From: Falsirhodobacter halotolerans | GTDB taxonomy: Bacteria > Pseudomonadota > Alphaproteobacteria > Rhodobacterales > Rhodobacteraceae | DNA length: 64,000 bases | NCBI RefSeq assembly: GCF_022899245.1 | Contig: NZ_JALJAZ010000001.1 | Location: 1,767,501-1,831,500, forward strand | Direction of reading: 5' to 3' | Part shown: in pieces, positions 8,537 to 16,329 of the stretch | Layout of the letters: each line of letters starts with the position of its first letter | Position numbering within the stretch: position 1 is the stretch's first letter | The notes under the pieces: model-generated | Database searches by the model: none | What the model saw: the letters and a program-made list of their open reading frames with translations, nothing else | What the model was told of the DNA's origin: nothing | Program-made: the position numbers and the translations under genes

Positions 8537-9166
8537 ATGTTTCTGCGCATCCTCGACCGTCTCGAAGAAACCCTGATTTCCGTTCTCATGGCCCTTGCGG
8601 TCGTGCTGATCTTCGTGGCCGTCGTTCATCGTTTTTCCATCGGCCTTGCCGCCGACATGGTGGGCTTTGCCCGCAGCCATGACATGCCCGCGCTGCTGGA
8701 TGCCGCCCGGTCGGCGTTCAAGTCGATCAACGCCGTCCGGCTGACATGGGCGCAGGAGACCTGCATCTATCTGTTCGTCTGGATGGCCAAGTTCGGCGCG
8801 GCGTACGGCGTGCGCATCGGCATCCATGTGGGCGTGGACATCCTGGCCACGCGGCTGACCGGCACGCTGCGCACGGTGGTCACCACCATCGCCATGTCGG
8901 GCGGCATCCTGTTCACCGGCATCCTTGTCTGGATCGGGACGGATTTCGTCTATCACGTCTATCACGGCGGCCAGATCTCGCCGGATCTGGAGATCCCGAT
9001 GTGGATCGTCTACCTCGCCGTGCCGCTGGGATCGGCGCTGATGTGCTTTCGCTTCATTCAGGCGCTGTGGCTGTATCTGACCACGGGCGAGATCGCCCAT
9101 CACGACGTCGGCGCCGTGGACGGTGTCGAGGACGAGGCCGAAGTTGCCGCGGAGGGCAAGGCATGA
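8537..9166 (+). CDS. dctQ: TRAP transporter small permease subunit DctQ
   Basis: This 209-residue membrane protein has four predicted helices: about 14-34, 84-104 with WAQETCIYLFVWMAKFGAA, 122-142, and 160-182. The family motif of an acidic residue with W in helix two, followed by GVRIGIHVGVDI, is present. The loop between helices one and two is longer than in many DctQ proteins, as in the R. capsulatus DctQ group, and the C-terminal tail is acidic (VEDEAEVAAEGKA). DctQ pairs with the large permease. It starts 47 bases after dctP and overlaps dctM by four bases (ATGA). Confidence 0.9.
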   Translation: MFLRILDRLEETLISVLMALAVVLIFVAVVHRFSIGLAADMVGFARSHDMPALLDAARSAFKSINAVRLTWAQETCIYLFVWMAKFGAAYGVRIGIHVGVDILATRLTGTLRTVVTTIAMSGGILFTGILVWIGTDFVYHVYHGGQISPDLEIPMWIVYLAVPLGSALMCFRFIQALWLYLTTGEIAHHDVGAVDGVEDEAEVAAEGKA

Positions 9167-10488
9167 CCGCGCTTATCATCTTCCTGATCCTTGCCCTGCT
9201 GCTGATCACCGGGATGCCCGTGTCGATCGCCCTTGGCCTGACGGTCTTTTCCTTCCTGTTCGCCTTCACCGAAATCCCGCTGGACAGCATTGCGCTGAAG
9301 CTGTTCACGGGGATCGAGAAGTTCGAGATCATGGCGATCCCGTTCTTCATCCTGGCCGGCAATTTCCTGACGCATGGCGGCGTGGCGCGGCGGATGATCC
9401 GCTTTGCCACCGCGATGGTCGGGCATTGGTATGGCGGCATGGGCGTGGCGGCGGTGCTGGCCTGCGCGATGTTCGCGGCCATCTCCGGCTCCTCCCCCGC
9501 GACGGTCATGGCGGTGGGCTCGATCCTGATCCCCGCCATGGTGAAACAGGGCTATCCCCCGCAGTTCGGCGTGGGCGCCATCGCCACCGCCGGGGGCCTG
9601 GGCATCCTGATCCCGCCGTCGATCGTGATGGTGATGTATGCGGTCGCCACCTCCGGCATGGTGGTGACGGGGCCGGACGGGCAGACCGTGCTCTCGGCCT
9701 CCATCGGGACGATGTTCATGGCGGGCGTCGTGCCTGGGATCATGCTGGCGGCGATGCTGGGCGGCACCACGGTGTGGAGCGCGTGGAAAAACGGCTATCC
9801 CCGCATGAAGCGCGCCGATTTCCGCACCCGCTGGGCCGCCTTCCGCGACTCGGTCTGGGGTCTGATGCTGATCGTCATCATCATGGGCGGCATTTATGGC
9901 GGGATCTTCACCCCGACCGAGGCCGCCGCCGTCAGCGCCGTCTATGCCTTCGTGATCGCGGTGTTCGTCTATAAGGACATCAAGCTGCGGGACGTGCCGC
10001 GCATCCTCCTCAACTCGGCGGCGATGTCGGCGATGCTGCTCTATATCATCGCCAACGCCGTGATGTTCGCCTTCATCCTGACGTCCGAGCAGATCCCGCA
10101 GGCGCTGTCGGCATGGATCACGGATCTGGGCTTCGGCAAGATCGGTTTCCTGCTGATCGTCAACATCATGCTTTTGCTGATCGGCATGGTGATGGAGCCG
10201 TCGGCCATCGTGTTGATCATGGCCCCGATCCTTTATCCCGTAGCCGTGTCGCTTGGGGTCGATCCGGTGCATTTCGGCATCATGATGATCGTCAACATGG
10301 AGATCGGGCTCTGCACCCCGCCCGTCGGCCTCAACCTCTATGTCGGGTCGGCCATATCCCGACTGGGGTTGACGGATGTCAGCCGCGCGACCTTCCCATG
10401 GCTTCTGACGGCCTTGGTGTTCCTGATGCTGATCACCTATGTCCCCGCGATCACGATGACGCTGCCGCGCCTGTTGGGCATGAACTAG
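9163..10488 (+). CDS. dctM: TRAP transporter large permease subunit DctM
   Basis: This 441-residue, roughly twelve-helix permease belongs to the DctM/ion-transporter superfamily and couples Na+ entry to substrate transfer from DctP. Conserved elements are the start MTALIIFLILALLLITGMP, KFEIMAIPFFILAG, AAISGSSPATVMAVGS in the first re-entrant loop, GGLGILIPPSI, and CTPPVGLNLYVG in the C-terminal half. The start overlaps the dctQ stop. Twenty bases after its stop lies a 13-bp hairpin that ends the operon. Confidence 0.94.
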   Translation: MTALIIFLILALLLITGMPVSIALGLTVFSFLFAFTEIPLDSIALKLFTGIEKFEIMAIPFFILAGNFLTHGGVARRMIRFATAMVGHWYGGMGVAAVLACAMFAAISGSSPATVMAVGSILIPAMVKQGYPPQFGVGAIATAGGLGILIPPSIVMVMYAVATSGMVVTGPDGQTVLSASIGTMFMAGVVPGIMLAAMLGGTTVWSAWKNGYPRMKRADFRTRWAAFRDSVWGLMLIVIIMGGIYGGIFTPTEAAAVSAVYAFVIAVFVYKDIKLRDVPRILLNSAAMSAMLLYIIANAVMFAFILTSEQIPQALSAWITDLGFGKIGFLLIVNIMLLLIGMVMEPSAIVLIMAPILYPVAVSLGVDPVHFGIMMIVNMEIGLCTPPVGLNLYVGSAISRLGLTDVSRATFPWLLTALVFLMLITYVPAITMTLPRLLGMN

Positions 10489-10507
10489 GGCCGCGTCGGG
10501 TCAAGAT

Positions 10508-10538
10508 GGGCGGAGGCGCGGATGACGCGCCTCCGCCC
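10508..10538. terminator. Bidirectional 13-bp stem hairpin between dctM and the EamA gene
   Basis: GGGCGGAGGCGCG (10508-10520) pairs perfectly with CGCGCCTCCGCCC (10526-10538) around a five-base loop. It lies 20 bases after the dctM stop and abuts the stop of the convergent EamA gene. No clear U-tract follows, which is common for GC-rich terminators. Confidence 0.75.
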
Positions 10539-11390
10539 TCATCCCCTGCCCCGCATCACCATCAGGCCGGAAAGGACGATCAGCGCGCCGCCCAGCAGCA
10601 TTCCGGGGCGCGGCACATCGCCGAACACGATGAATCCCAGGATCACGCCCCAGACCAGCATTGAATATTGCAGCGGCGCCACGACAGACGCGTCCGCCAC
10701 CTTCAGCGCCCGCGTGACCAGCATATGCGCCGCCGTCGCCACGACACCCAGAAGGGCCAGCAGCGCCAGATCCAGGCCGGACCGCAACGGCTGCCAATCC
10801 AGCGGGGCCAGCACCAGCCCCGCCACCGCCGCCGCCCCGATCTGGAACAGCACGAGATCGCGGTCGGGGGTCGCGCGCAGGGACCGGCCGAGGATCATCA
10901 TCGCGGTGAACGCGGCCACGCCCAGAAGCGCGAACACGGTTCCCGGATTGAACACCTGGGCCGAGGGGGCCAGAAGCACCAGCACCCCCACAAATCCAAG
11001 GGCGACCGCACCCCATGTCCGGCGGCCCACCCGCTCTCCCAGCAGGGCCCCCGACACGGCGACCACGCAGATCGGCGCCGCCATCCAGAAGGCGATCACA
11101 TCCGCCAACGGCATGTAGGACACGGCCAGATAGAACAGGAAAACCTCGGCCGTCGTGCAAAGCGCCCTCAGCCCCTGAAGGGCCGGTTGCGGCGCGGCCC
11201 GGATGCGCGCCAGGGGCCGCCCCCCGTGCAGAAGGAAGGGCGTCATCACCATCAGCGCCGCGAGCGAGCGGAGCAGGATCACCTGCGCCACGCCGTAATC
11301 GGCCACCAGCCATTTGCCGATCGTGTCGTTCAGGGTAAAGGCGGCCATGCCCAGAAGCATCAGCGCCGCACCCGCGGTGTTCGCCTGCAT
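10539..11390 (-). CDS. EamA/DMT-family transporter
   Basis: This 283-residue, ten-helix protein has two EamA repeats (about 5-135 and 148-280). Typical features are ALMLLGMAAFTLNDTIGKWL in helix one, the ALCTTAEVFLFYLAVSYMP segment and the terminal LLGGALIVLSGLMVMRGRG. The family exports or imports small metabolites such as amino acids, carboxylates or nucleosides; the substrate cannot be read from sequence. The ATG at 11390 is preceded by GGGAGGGGCGG, which decides against longer upstream forms that read through the preceding hairpin. It is downstream of the second TRAP operon but separated by a strong hairpin, so it probably has its own promoter or relies on read-through. Confidence 0.85.
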   Translation of the reverse strand: MQANTAGAALMLLGMAAFTLNDTIGKWLVADYGVAQVILLRSLAALMVMTPFLLHGGRPLARIRAAPQPALQGLRALCTTAEVFLFYLAVSYMPLADVIAFWMAAPICVVAVSGALLGERVGRRTWGAVALGFVGVLVLLAPSAQVFNPGTVFALLGVAAFTAMMILGRSLRATPDRDLVLFQIGAAAVAGLVLAPLDWQPLRSGLDLALLALLGVVATAAHMLVTRALKVADASVVAPLQYSMLVWGVILGFIVFGDVPRPGMLLGGALIVLSGLMVMRGRG

Positions 11391-11407
11391 CCGCCCCTCC
11401 CGAACGG

Positions 11408-11446
11408 GCACGGCCCCGGCGCGCGAATGACGCGCCGGGGCCGTGC
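11408..11446. terminator. 16-bp perfect stem hairpin after the second dctP
   Basis: GCACGGCCCCGGCGCG (11408-11423) pairs perfectly with CGCGCCGGGGCCGTGC (11431-11446), with a seven-base loop. It lies five bases beyond the stop of the leftward dctP-type gene, so it is the probable end of that operon. The distal flank is not T-rich. Confidence 0.8.
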
Positions 11447-11451
11447 TTGCG

Positions 11452-12465
11452 TCAGTTCGTTCCGCGAATCTCGGCCAGGATATCCTGCACCTGATCGACC
11501 ACGTCCGTGCCGATCTCGTCCTTGTGGCGGTCATAGACGACTTGCGACTTCTCCAGCATCTCCTGCTGCGCCTCGGGGGTGATGGTGTTGAATTGAAGTC
11601 CCGCCTCTTCCATCTTGGCAAGCGACGCCTTGTTCAGGTCCTGAATGGCGACCCGTTCCACATCGCGGCCGACGGCGGCGCAATCGCGAAGGGCCTGCTG
11701 CTCCTCGGGCGAATAGGTGTTGAAGATCGCCTTGGAGAACAGGAACAGGAAGGGCGTATAGGCGTGCTTGGTTTCGCTGATGTACTCCTGCACCTCATAG
11801 AACTTGGAGGTGTCGATCGTGACATAGGGGTTTTCCTGCGCGTCGATCGCCTTCGTCTCCAGCGCCGAGAACACCTCGCCGAAGGACATCGGCGTCGCGT
11901 TCGCCCCGAAATTGGAGAAGGTGTCGAGGAAGATGTTGTTCTGCATGACGCGCACCTTCATGCCCTCGAAATCCTCCCACGTCTGGATGGGACGTTGGGA
12001 GTTCGACATGTTGCGGAACCCGTTCTCCCAGTATCCAAGGTTCACGAGGCCGATGGCGTCCATCCTTTCGGTCAGCATGTCGCCGAAGGGGCCGTCCATC
12101 ACCTGATACGCCTCCTCGGGGCTGCGGAACAGGAACGGCAGGTCGAACACGCCCAGCGCGGGCAGCATTCCCACCAGCGGCGAGGACGAGGTGACCACCG
12201 CCTCCTGCAAGCCCGACCGGACGGCCTGCGTGGCCTGAAGATCGCCGCCCAGCGCGCCGCCCCAGAACCCCTGCATCTGCATCTTGCCGCCGGTCTTTTC
12301 ATCAAGGCAGGTCTGCATCGCCTTCATCCCCTCGTTAACGGGATGATCGGCGTTGATCCCGTTCGACACGCGGAACGTGCGGTCGCGGAATTCGGCCAGC
12401 GCGGGACCGGCGGCGGTGATCAGGACGGCGGCGCAGACCGCGGCCTTCAAGGCGAATGTCTTCAT
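11452..12465 (-). CDS. TRAP transporter solute-binding protein (DctP family), second system
   Basis: This 337-residue periplasmic receptor has a signal peptide (MKTFALKAAVCAAVLITAAG, cleavage at ALA-EF). It carries the DctP-family domain with the SBP pattern DFEGMKVRVMQNNIFLDTF, containing the substrate-binding Arg, followed by MSFGEVFSALETKAIDAQE. The sequence clearly differs from the C4-dicarboxylate DctP at 7479 and is nearer the sugar-acid (uronate/sialate-like) receptors. With DctQ, DctM and an FAH-family enzyme upstream on the same strand, the likely ligand is a sugar acid or keto-acid; this is inference. A 24-base gap separates it from dctM. Confidence 0.88.
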   Translation of the reverse strand: MKTFALKAAVCAAVLITAAGPALAEFRDRTFRVSNGINADHPVNEGMKAMQTCLDEKTGGKMQMQGFWGGALGGDLQATQAVRSGLQEAVVTSSSPLVGMLPALGVFDLPFLFRSPEEAYQVMDGPFGDMLTERMDAIGLVNLGYWENGFRNMSNSQRPIQTWEDFEGMKVRVMQNNIFLDTFSNFGANATPMSFGEVFSALETKAIDAQENPYVTIDTSKFYEVQEYISETKHAYTPFLFLFSKAIFNTYSPEEQQALRDCAAVGRDVERVAIQDLNKASLAKMEEAGLQFNTITPEAQQEMLEKSQVVYDRHKDEIGTDVVDQVQDILAEIRGTN

Positions 12466-12489
12466 GGTATCCTCCGTGTTGCAGTTGGA

Positions 12490-13767
12490 TCAGTTGAACC
12501 AGGTGGCGGGAACGATGACGATGGCGGGGAACAGGACCAGCAGCAGAAGCACCGCGACCTGCGCGATCAGGAAGGGCCAGACCCCGGCGATGACCTTGCC
12601 CAGCGGCACCCGCCCCACGCCGCTGACCACATTCAGCACGACCCCGACGGGCGGGGTCAGCAGACCGATGCAGCAGTTCATGATGAACATCACCCCGAAA
12701 TAGATCGGGTCGATCCCCGCCGCCGCGATGATCGGCATCAGCACCGGCGTCAGGATCAGGATGGTCGGCGTCAGGTCCAGCGCCGTTCCGACCACAAGGA
12801 TCAGGATCATGATCACCAGCATCAGCAGGCGCGGCCGGTCGATCAGCGGCTCGATGAAGCCCGTGATCTCGGCCGGGATGTTGGCGGCGGTGATGAGCCA
12901 GGCCGACACCAGCGCCGCGCAGACAAGGAACATGATCGCCGCCGTCGTCCGTCCCGCCTGAACCAGGACGGCCGGCAAATCCCGGATTTTCAGTTCGCGA
13001 TACACCACCATCCCGACGAACAGGGCATAGAAGGCGGCGATCACGGCGGCTTCGGTCGGGGTGACCACGCCCAGCTTGATCCCGCCCAGGATGATGACCG
13101 GCATCCCAAGCGCCCACACCGCCCGCCCCGAGGCCCGCCCGCATTCGCCCCAAGAGGCGCGTGGCAGCGTCTCCACCCGGTCGTTACGCGCGACGATCAG
13201 CCAGGTCGCGACCAGCGTGATCGCCATCAGCAGCCCCGGCACGATGCCCGCCATGAACAGCTTGGATATGGAGACGTTGGCCGCCACACCGAAGATGATG
13301 AAGGCCATTGAGGGCGGGATCACCGGCGCGATGACGCCCCCCGCCGCGATCAGCCCCGCCGATCGCGGGACGTTGTAGCCCGCCCGCGCCATCATCGGGA
13401 TCAGGATCGCCGCCAGCGCCGCCGTATCCGCCGCCGCGGACCCGGAGATTGACGCCATGATGACCGCCGCGATGATCGCCACGATCCCAAGTCCGCCGCG
13501 CACATGGCCGACGCAGGTGATCGCGAATTCGATGATGCGCTTGGACAATCCGCCCGCGTTCATCAGCTCACCCGCCAGGATGAAGAACGGGATCGCCAAC
13601 AGGGTGAAGGTGTCGGCGCCGATCAGCATGTTCTGCGCGATGATCTGCGTGTTGAACATGCCCATATGCGTCATCAGAACGACGCCGCACAGGATCAGGG
13701 CGAAGGCCACGGGCACGCCGATGGCCATGGAACCGAGAAGCGAGGCGATGAAGATCAGGAGGGTCAT
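12490..13767 (-). CDS. TRAP transporter large permease (DctM), second system
   Basis: This is a 425-residue large permease. Family landmarks are MTLLIFIASLLGSMAIGVPV at the start, DTFTLLAIPFFILAGELMNA, MASISGSAAADTAALAAILI, AAGGVIAPVIPPSMAFIIFG and CCIGLLTPPVGVVLNVV. The ATG at 13767 overlaps the DctQ stop (ATGA); the longer upstream reading frame is antisense-like within dctQ. It precedes its receptor, the order opposite to the dctPQM at 7.5 kb, so the two TRAP systems are not a simple recent duplication. Confidence 0.92.
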   Translation of the reverse strand: MTLLIFIASLLGSMAIGVPVAFALILCGVVLMTHMGMFNTQIIAQNMLIGADTFTLLAIPFFILAGELMNAGGLSKRIIEFAITCVGHVRGGLGIVAIIAAVIMASISGSAAADTAALAAILIPMMARAGYNVPRSAGLIAAGGVIAPVIPPSMAFIIFGVAANVSISKLFMAGIVPGLLMAITLVATWLIVARNDRVETLPRASWGECGRASGRAVWALGMPVIILGGIKLGVVTPTEAAVIAAFYALFVGMVVYRELKIRDLPAVLVQAGRTTAAIMFLVCAALVSAWLITAANIPAEITGFIEPLIDRPRLLMLVIMILILVVGTALDLTPTILILTPVLMPIIAAAGIDPIYFGVMFIMNCCIGLLTPPVGVVLNVVSGVGRVPLGKVIAGVWPFLIAQVAVLLLLVLFPAIVIVPATWFN

Positions 13768-14294
13768 TCGACACGCTCCTGCGCGTGATGATCCATGTCG
13801 CCGCCAAAGGCGGCCAGCTCCGCCTCGGTGATGCGCCCCCGCAGCAGACGGAACAGACGTTCCAGCGTGATCAGCGCGATGCCCGTGCCGGCGAACAGCC
13901 CGATGCCATAGACCCAAGCCATCGACAGGCCGGACACGGCGGCGTTCATGCTGGCGTTGATCGGCAGTTGTTTCCACGTGCCCACGGTCAGCACGACCGC
14001 GCCCCCCAGGATCAGAAGGTCGGAGAACCCCATCAGAACCAGCCGCCCGCGCCGCCCGAAACGGGCCACCAGCGTTTCCATGCCCATATGCAGGCGGTGG
14101 TGATGCGCCACGACGGCGCCGATGAAGGTCAGCCAGACGAAGGCGAAACGCGACAGTTCATCCGACATCGCGATGCCGGAGTTCATGGCGTAGCGCAGGA
14201 CGACATTCACGAACACCATCCCCGCCATCGCCGCCAGCAGGGCCGCAAGCAGCAGGTCAAGGAAACGGAAGAACAGATGCACCGCCCGCCCCAT
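13764..14294 (-). CDS. TRAP transporter small permease (DctQ), second system
   Basis: This is a 176-residue four-helix membrane protein. Helix one is FLDLLLAALLAAMAGMVFVN, helix two contains MSDELSRFAFVWLTFIGAVV with the acidic and Trp residues typical of DctQ, and MGMETLVARFG is the cytoplasmic loop. The ATG at 14294 begins one base after the stop of the FAH-family gene. An upstream in-frame TTG at 14312 would overlap that gene and is less likely. The stop overlaps the dctM start, so translation of the set is coupled. Confidence 0.88.
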   Translation of the reverse strand: MGRAVHLFFRFLDLLLAALLAAMAGMVFVNVVLRYAMNSGIAMSDELSRFAFVWLTFIGAVVAHHHRLHMGMETLVARFGRRGRLVLMGFSDLLILGGAVVLTVGTWKQLPINASMNAAVSGLSMAWVYGIGLFAGTGIALITLERLFRLLRGRITEAELAAFGGDMDHHAQERVE

Positions 14295-14295
14295 C

Positions 14296-15459
14296 TCAGA
14301 TCCTGTCCCCAAGGCCGCGACCGATCAGGTTGCGCATCAGCGCGCCGACGCCGAACGTCCATTCGGGGCAGGCATCCGTGCGATCCACCCGATTGATCAA
14401 CCGACCAAGGCGGGGGGACGCGATCTCCACCACATCGCCCACGTCATGCGTGAACCCCTGCCCCGCGCCGCGCCGGTCCTGCACGGGGGCGAACATGGTG
14501 CCAAGGAACAGGACCACCCCGTCGGGATACTGGTGCGACCGGTTCAGAAGTTGCGCCGCAAGGTCGGACGGCGGACGGCTGATGGCCCGCATCGGGCTTT
14601 CGCCCGTCATGACGAAGCCGTCCTCCCCCTCGACCCGCAACGACACGGTTTCCGCCTCCAGGTCGGCTTGGGTGAAACGATCATCGAACAGCCGGATGAA
14701 CGGCCCGATCGCGCAGGAGGCGTTGTTGTCCTTGGCCTTGCCTAGAAGCAACGCCGAACGCCCCTCCACATCGCGCAGGTTCACGTCATTACCAAGCGTC
14801 GCCCCAAGGATCGTCCCGTCCGAGCGGATGACAAGCACCACCTCCGGTTCCGGGTTGTTCCAGTCCGATGCGGGATGGATGCCCACCGCCGCCATGCACC
14901 CCACCGCCGACATCGGCTGCGCCTTTGTGAAGATTTCGGCATCCGGGCCGATCCCCACCTCCAGATATTGCGACCACAGGCCCAAATCCGACAAAAGAGC
15001 CTTCACCTTGGCGGATTTGGCCGACCCTGCGATCACGCCGCGCAGGCTGTCCCCCAGAACGGGGGCCAGACGGGCGCGCACCTCATGGGCACGGGTCGCG
15101 TCGCCGCGTGCCTGCTCCTCGATCACCCGCTCCAGCAGGCTGTCGGCAAAGGTCACCCCCGCCGCCTTGACGGCCTGCAGATCCACCGGCGCCAGAAGAT
15201 GCCCGAGGGATCCATCCACGAACCCCTCCAGTGGGCCAAGATCGGGCAGGTCCGCAGCAAGGATATCGGCAAGGTCCGCCCGTTCCAGCAGACCCGACAG
15301 GGTGGCGGACAGGTGCGACAGGTTCAGCACACGCCCCGCATGGATCTTGACGGGGCATGGCCCGCCCTCATTGTCCGACCAGACGCGGCCAAGCAGCGTG
15401 GCGCGATCCGCATCCTGCGGCAAAAGCGCAGCCGCCGTCAAAGGTTGCCCTGATGCCAC
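14296..15459 (-). CDS. Fumarylacetoacetate hydrolase (FAH) family protein
   Basis: This 387-residue protein has a C-terminal FAH domain (about 190-385) with the metal-binding acidic cluster NNPEPEVVLVI and DVNLRDVEGRSALLLGKAKD. The N-terminal 180 residues form an extension. Members near TRAP transporters and IlvD/Edd enzymes include 2-keto-3-deoxy-sugar-acid dehydratases and hydrolases (AraD-type), which fits the dehydratase at 19.6 kb whose products are 2-keto-3-deoxy acids. It is the first gene of the FAH-dctQ-dctM-dctP operon. A GntR-type palindrome (15514-15524) lies 55 bases upstream of the start. Exact reaction not assignable. Confidence 0.78.
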   Translation of the reverse strand: MASGQPLTAAALLPQDADRATLLGRVWSDNEGGPCPVKIHAGRVLNLSHLSATLSGLLERADLADILAADLPDLGPLEGFVDGSLGHLLAPVDLQAVKAAGVTFADSLLERVIEEQARGDATRAHEVRARLAPVLGDSLRGVIAGSAKSAKVKALLSDLGLWSQYLEVGIGPDAEIFTKAQPMSAVGCMAAVGIHPASDWNNPEPEVVLVIRSDGTILGATLGNDVNLRDVEGRSALLLGKAKDNNASCAIGPFIRLFDDRFTQADLEAETVSLRVEGEDGFVMTGESPMRAISRPPSDLAAQLLNRSHQYPDGVVLFLGTMFAPVQDRRGAGQGFTHDVGDVVEIASPRLGRLINRVDRTDACPEWTFGVGALMRNLIGRGLGDRI

Positions 15460-15513
15460 CTTGCCCTCCTCCCTTTTCGTTCGCGACGCCCTCCAGCATC
15501 GCTGCGCCTGACG

Positions 15514-15524
15514 ATGTCAGACAA
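15514..15524. promoter_or_regulatory. Candidate GntR/FCD operator upstream of the FAH-TRAP operon
   Basis: ATGTCAGACAA contains the palindrome TGT-CAG-ACA and fits the FadR-subfamily pattern TnGTnnnACnA except for the first T. The core GTCAGACAA recurs exactly in the divergent promoter at 17776-17786, and both sites belong to genes next to the GntR gene. Confidence 0.5.
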
Positions 15525-15591
15525 CCCTATCACATGACCGTAACCGCCGCCTCCTCAGGATGTCCACCGCTTTCTTCGATAAAACGCCCCT

Positions 15592-16296
15592 TCAGCGCCC
15601 CAGCCCCAGATCCAGCGCCACCCGCTCGGCCGATCCCGCCATATGCGCCCGCATCGCGGCCCGCGCCCGTTCCGGGTCGCCCGAGGCGATCGCCTCGCGC
15701 AACAGGCCATGTTCGCGGCGCACATGGTCCACGATCTCCTCGGGGGGCATCCGACGGCGTGATTCGACGATGGTGTGGATGATCCGGTCGGAAATCGCGC
15801 CCAGAAACTGCACGAAGTAATCGTTGCCCGTGGCAACCGCGATGACGCGGTGGAATTCCAGATCGGCGGCAATCCCGTCGGCATTGGCCTCCGTCCGCAT
15901 CATCGCGGCGTCCATCTGGTCCAGATGCTCCGGGCGGTGCGCCAAGGCGGCCAGCCCCGCCGCCTCGATCTCCAGCGGCACGCGAAGCTGGAACAGGTCA
16001 CGAAACGCGTGCTTGTCCATGCGCGCGCTGTCGTCCAGCCGGATATGCCGCGTGGGCCGTTCGATCACAAAGGCCCCCACGCCCTGCCGCGTCTCGATCA
16101 TCCCCTCGTTGCGCAACTGCGCGATCGCCTCGCGGATGACGGTGCGACTGACGCCGAAGGTCTGTGACAATGCATGTTCGGTCGGAAGCTTGTCGCCCGG
16201 CATCAGCACGCCCTTCTGGATTTGCTGGGCGAACTGCGCGGCGATCCGGGCGGGCAGATGCTCGGTGCGCGTGATCTGGGTGAAATCGGCGGCCAT
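15592..16296 (-). CDS. GntR-family transcriptional regulator (FadR subfamily, FCD ligand domain)
   Basis: This 234-residue protein has an N-terminal winged helix (about 12-75) with LPTEHALSQTFGVSRTVIRE and GMIETRQGVGAFV, then an all-helical FCD domain (about 95-225). The metal/ligand pattern is visible in LEFHRVIAVATGND and VRREHGLLREAIASGD. FCD regulators bind carboxylates such as galactonate or gluconate via a metal. It starts 33 bases after the flavoprotein gene on the same strand and 132 bases before the FAH-TRAP operon. Shared palindromes at both promoter regions suggest it is the local repressor. Confidence 0.88.
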   Translation of the reverse strand: MAADFTQITRTEHLPARIAAQFAQQIQKGVLMPGDKLPTEHALSQTFGVSRTVIREAIAQLRNEGMIETRQGVGAFVIERPTRHIRLDDSARMDKHAFRDLFQLRVPLEIEAAGLAALAHRPEHLDQMDAAMMRTEANADGIAADLEFHRVIAVATGNDYFVQFLGAISDRIIHTIVESRRRMPPEEIVDHVRREHGLLREAIASGDPERARAAMRAHMAGSAERVALDLGLGR

Positions 16297-16329
16297 CGTA
16301 TGCTCCTCGGGTGGGTGGGGCGGGTGTGG

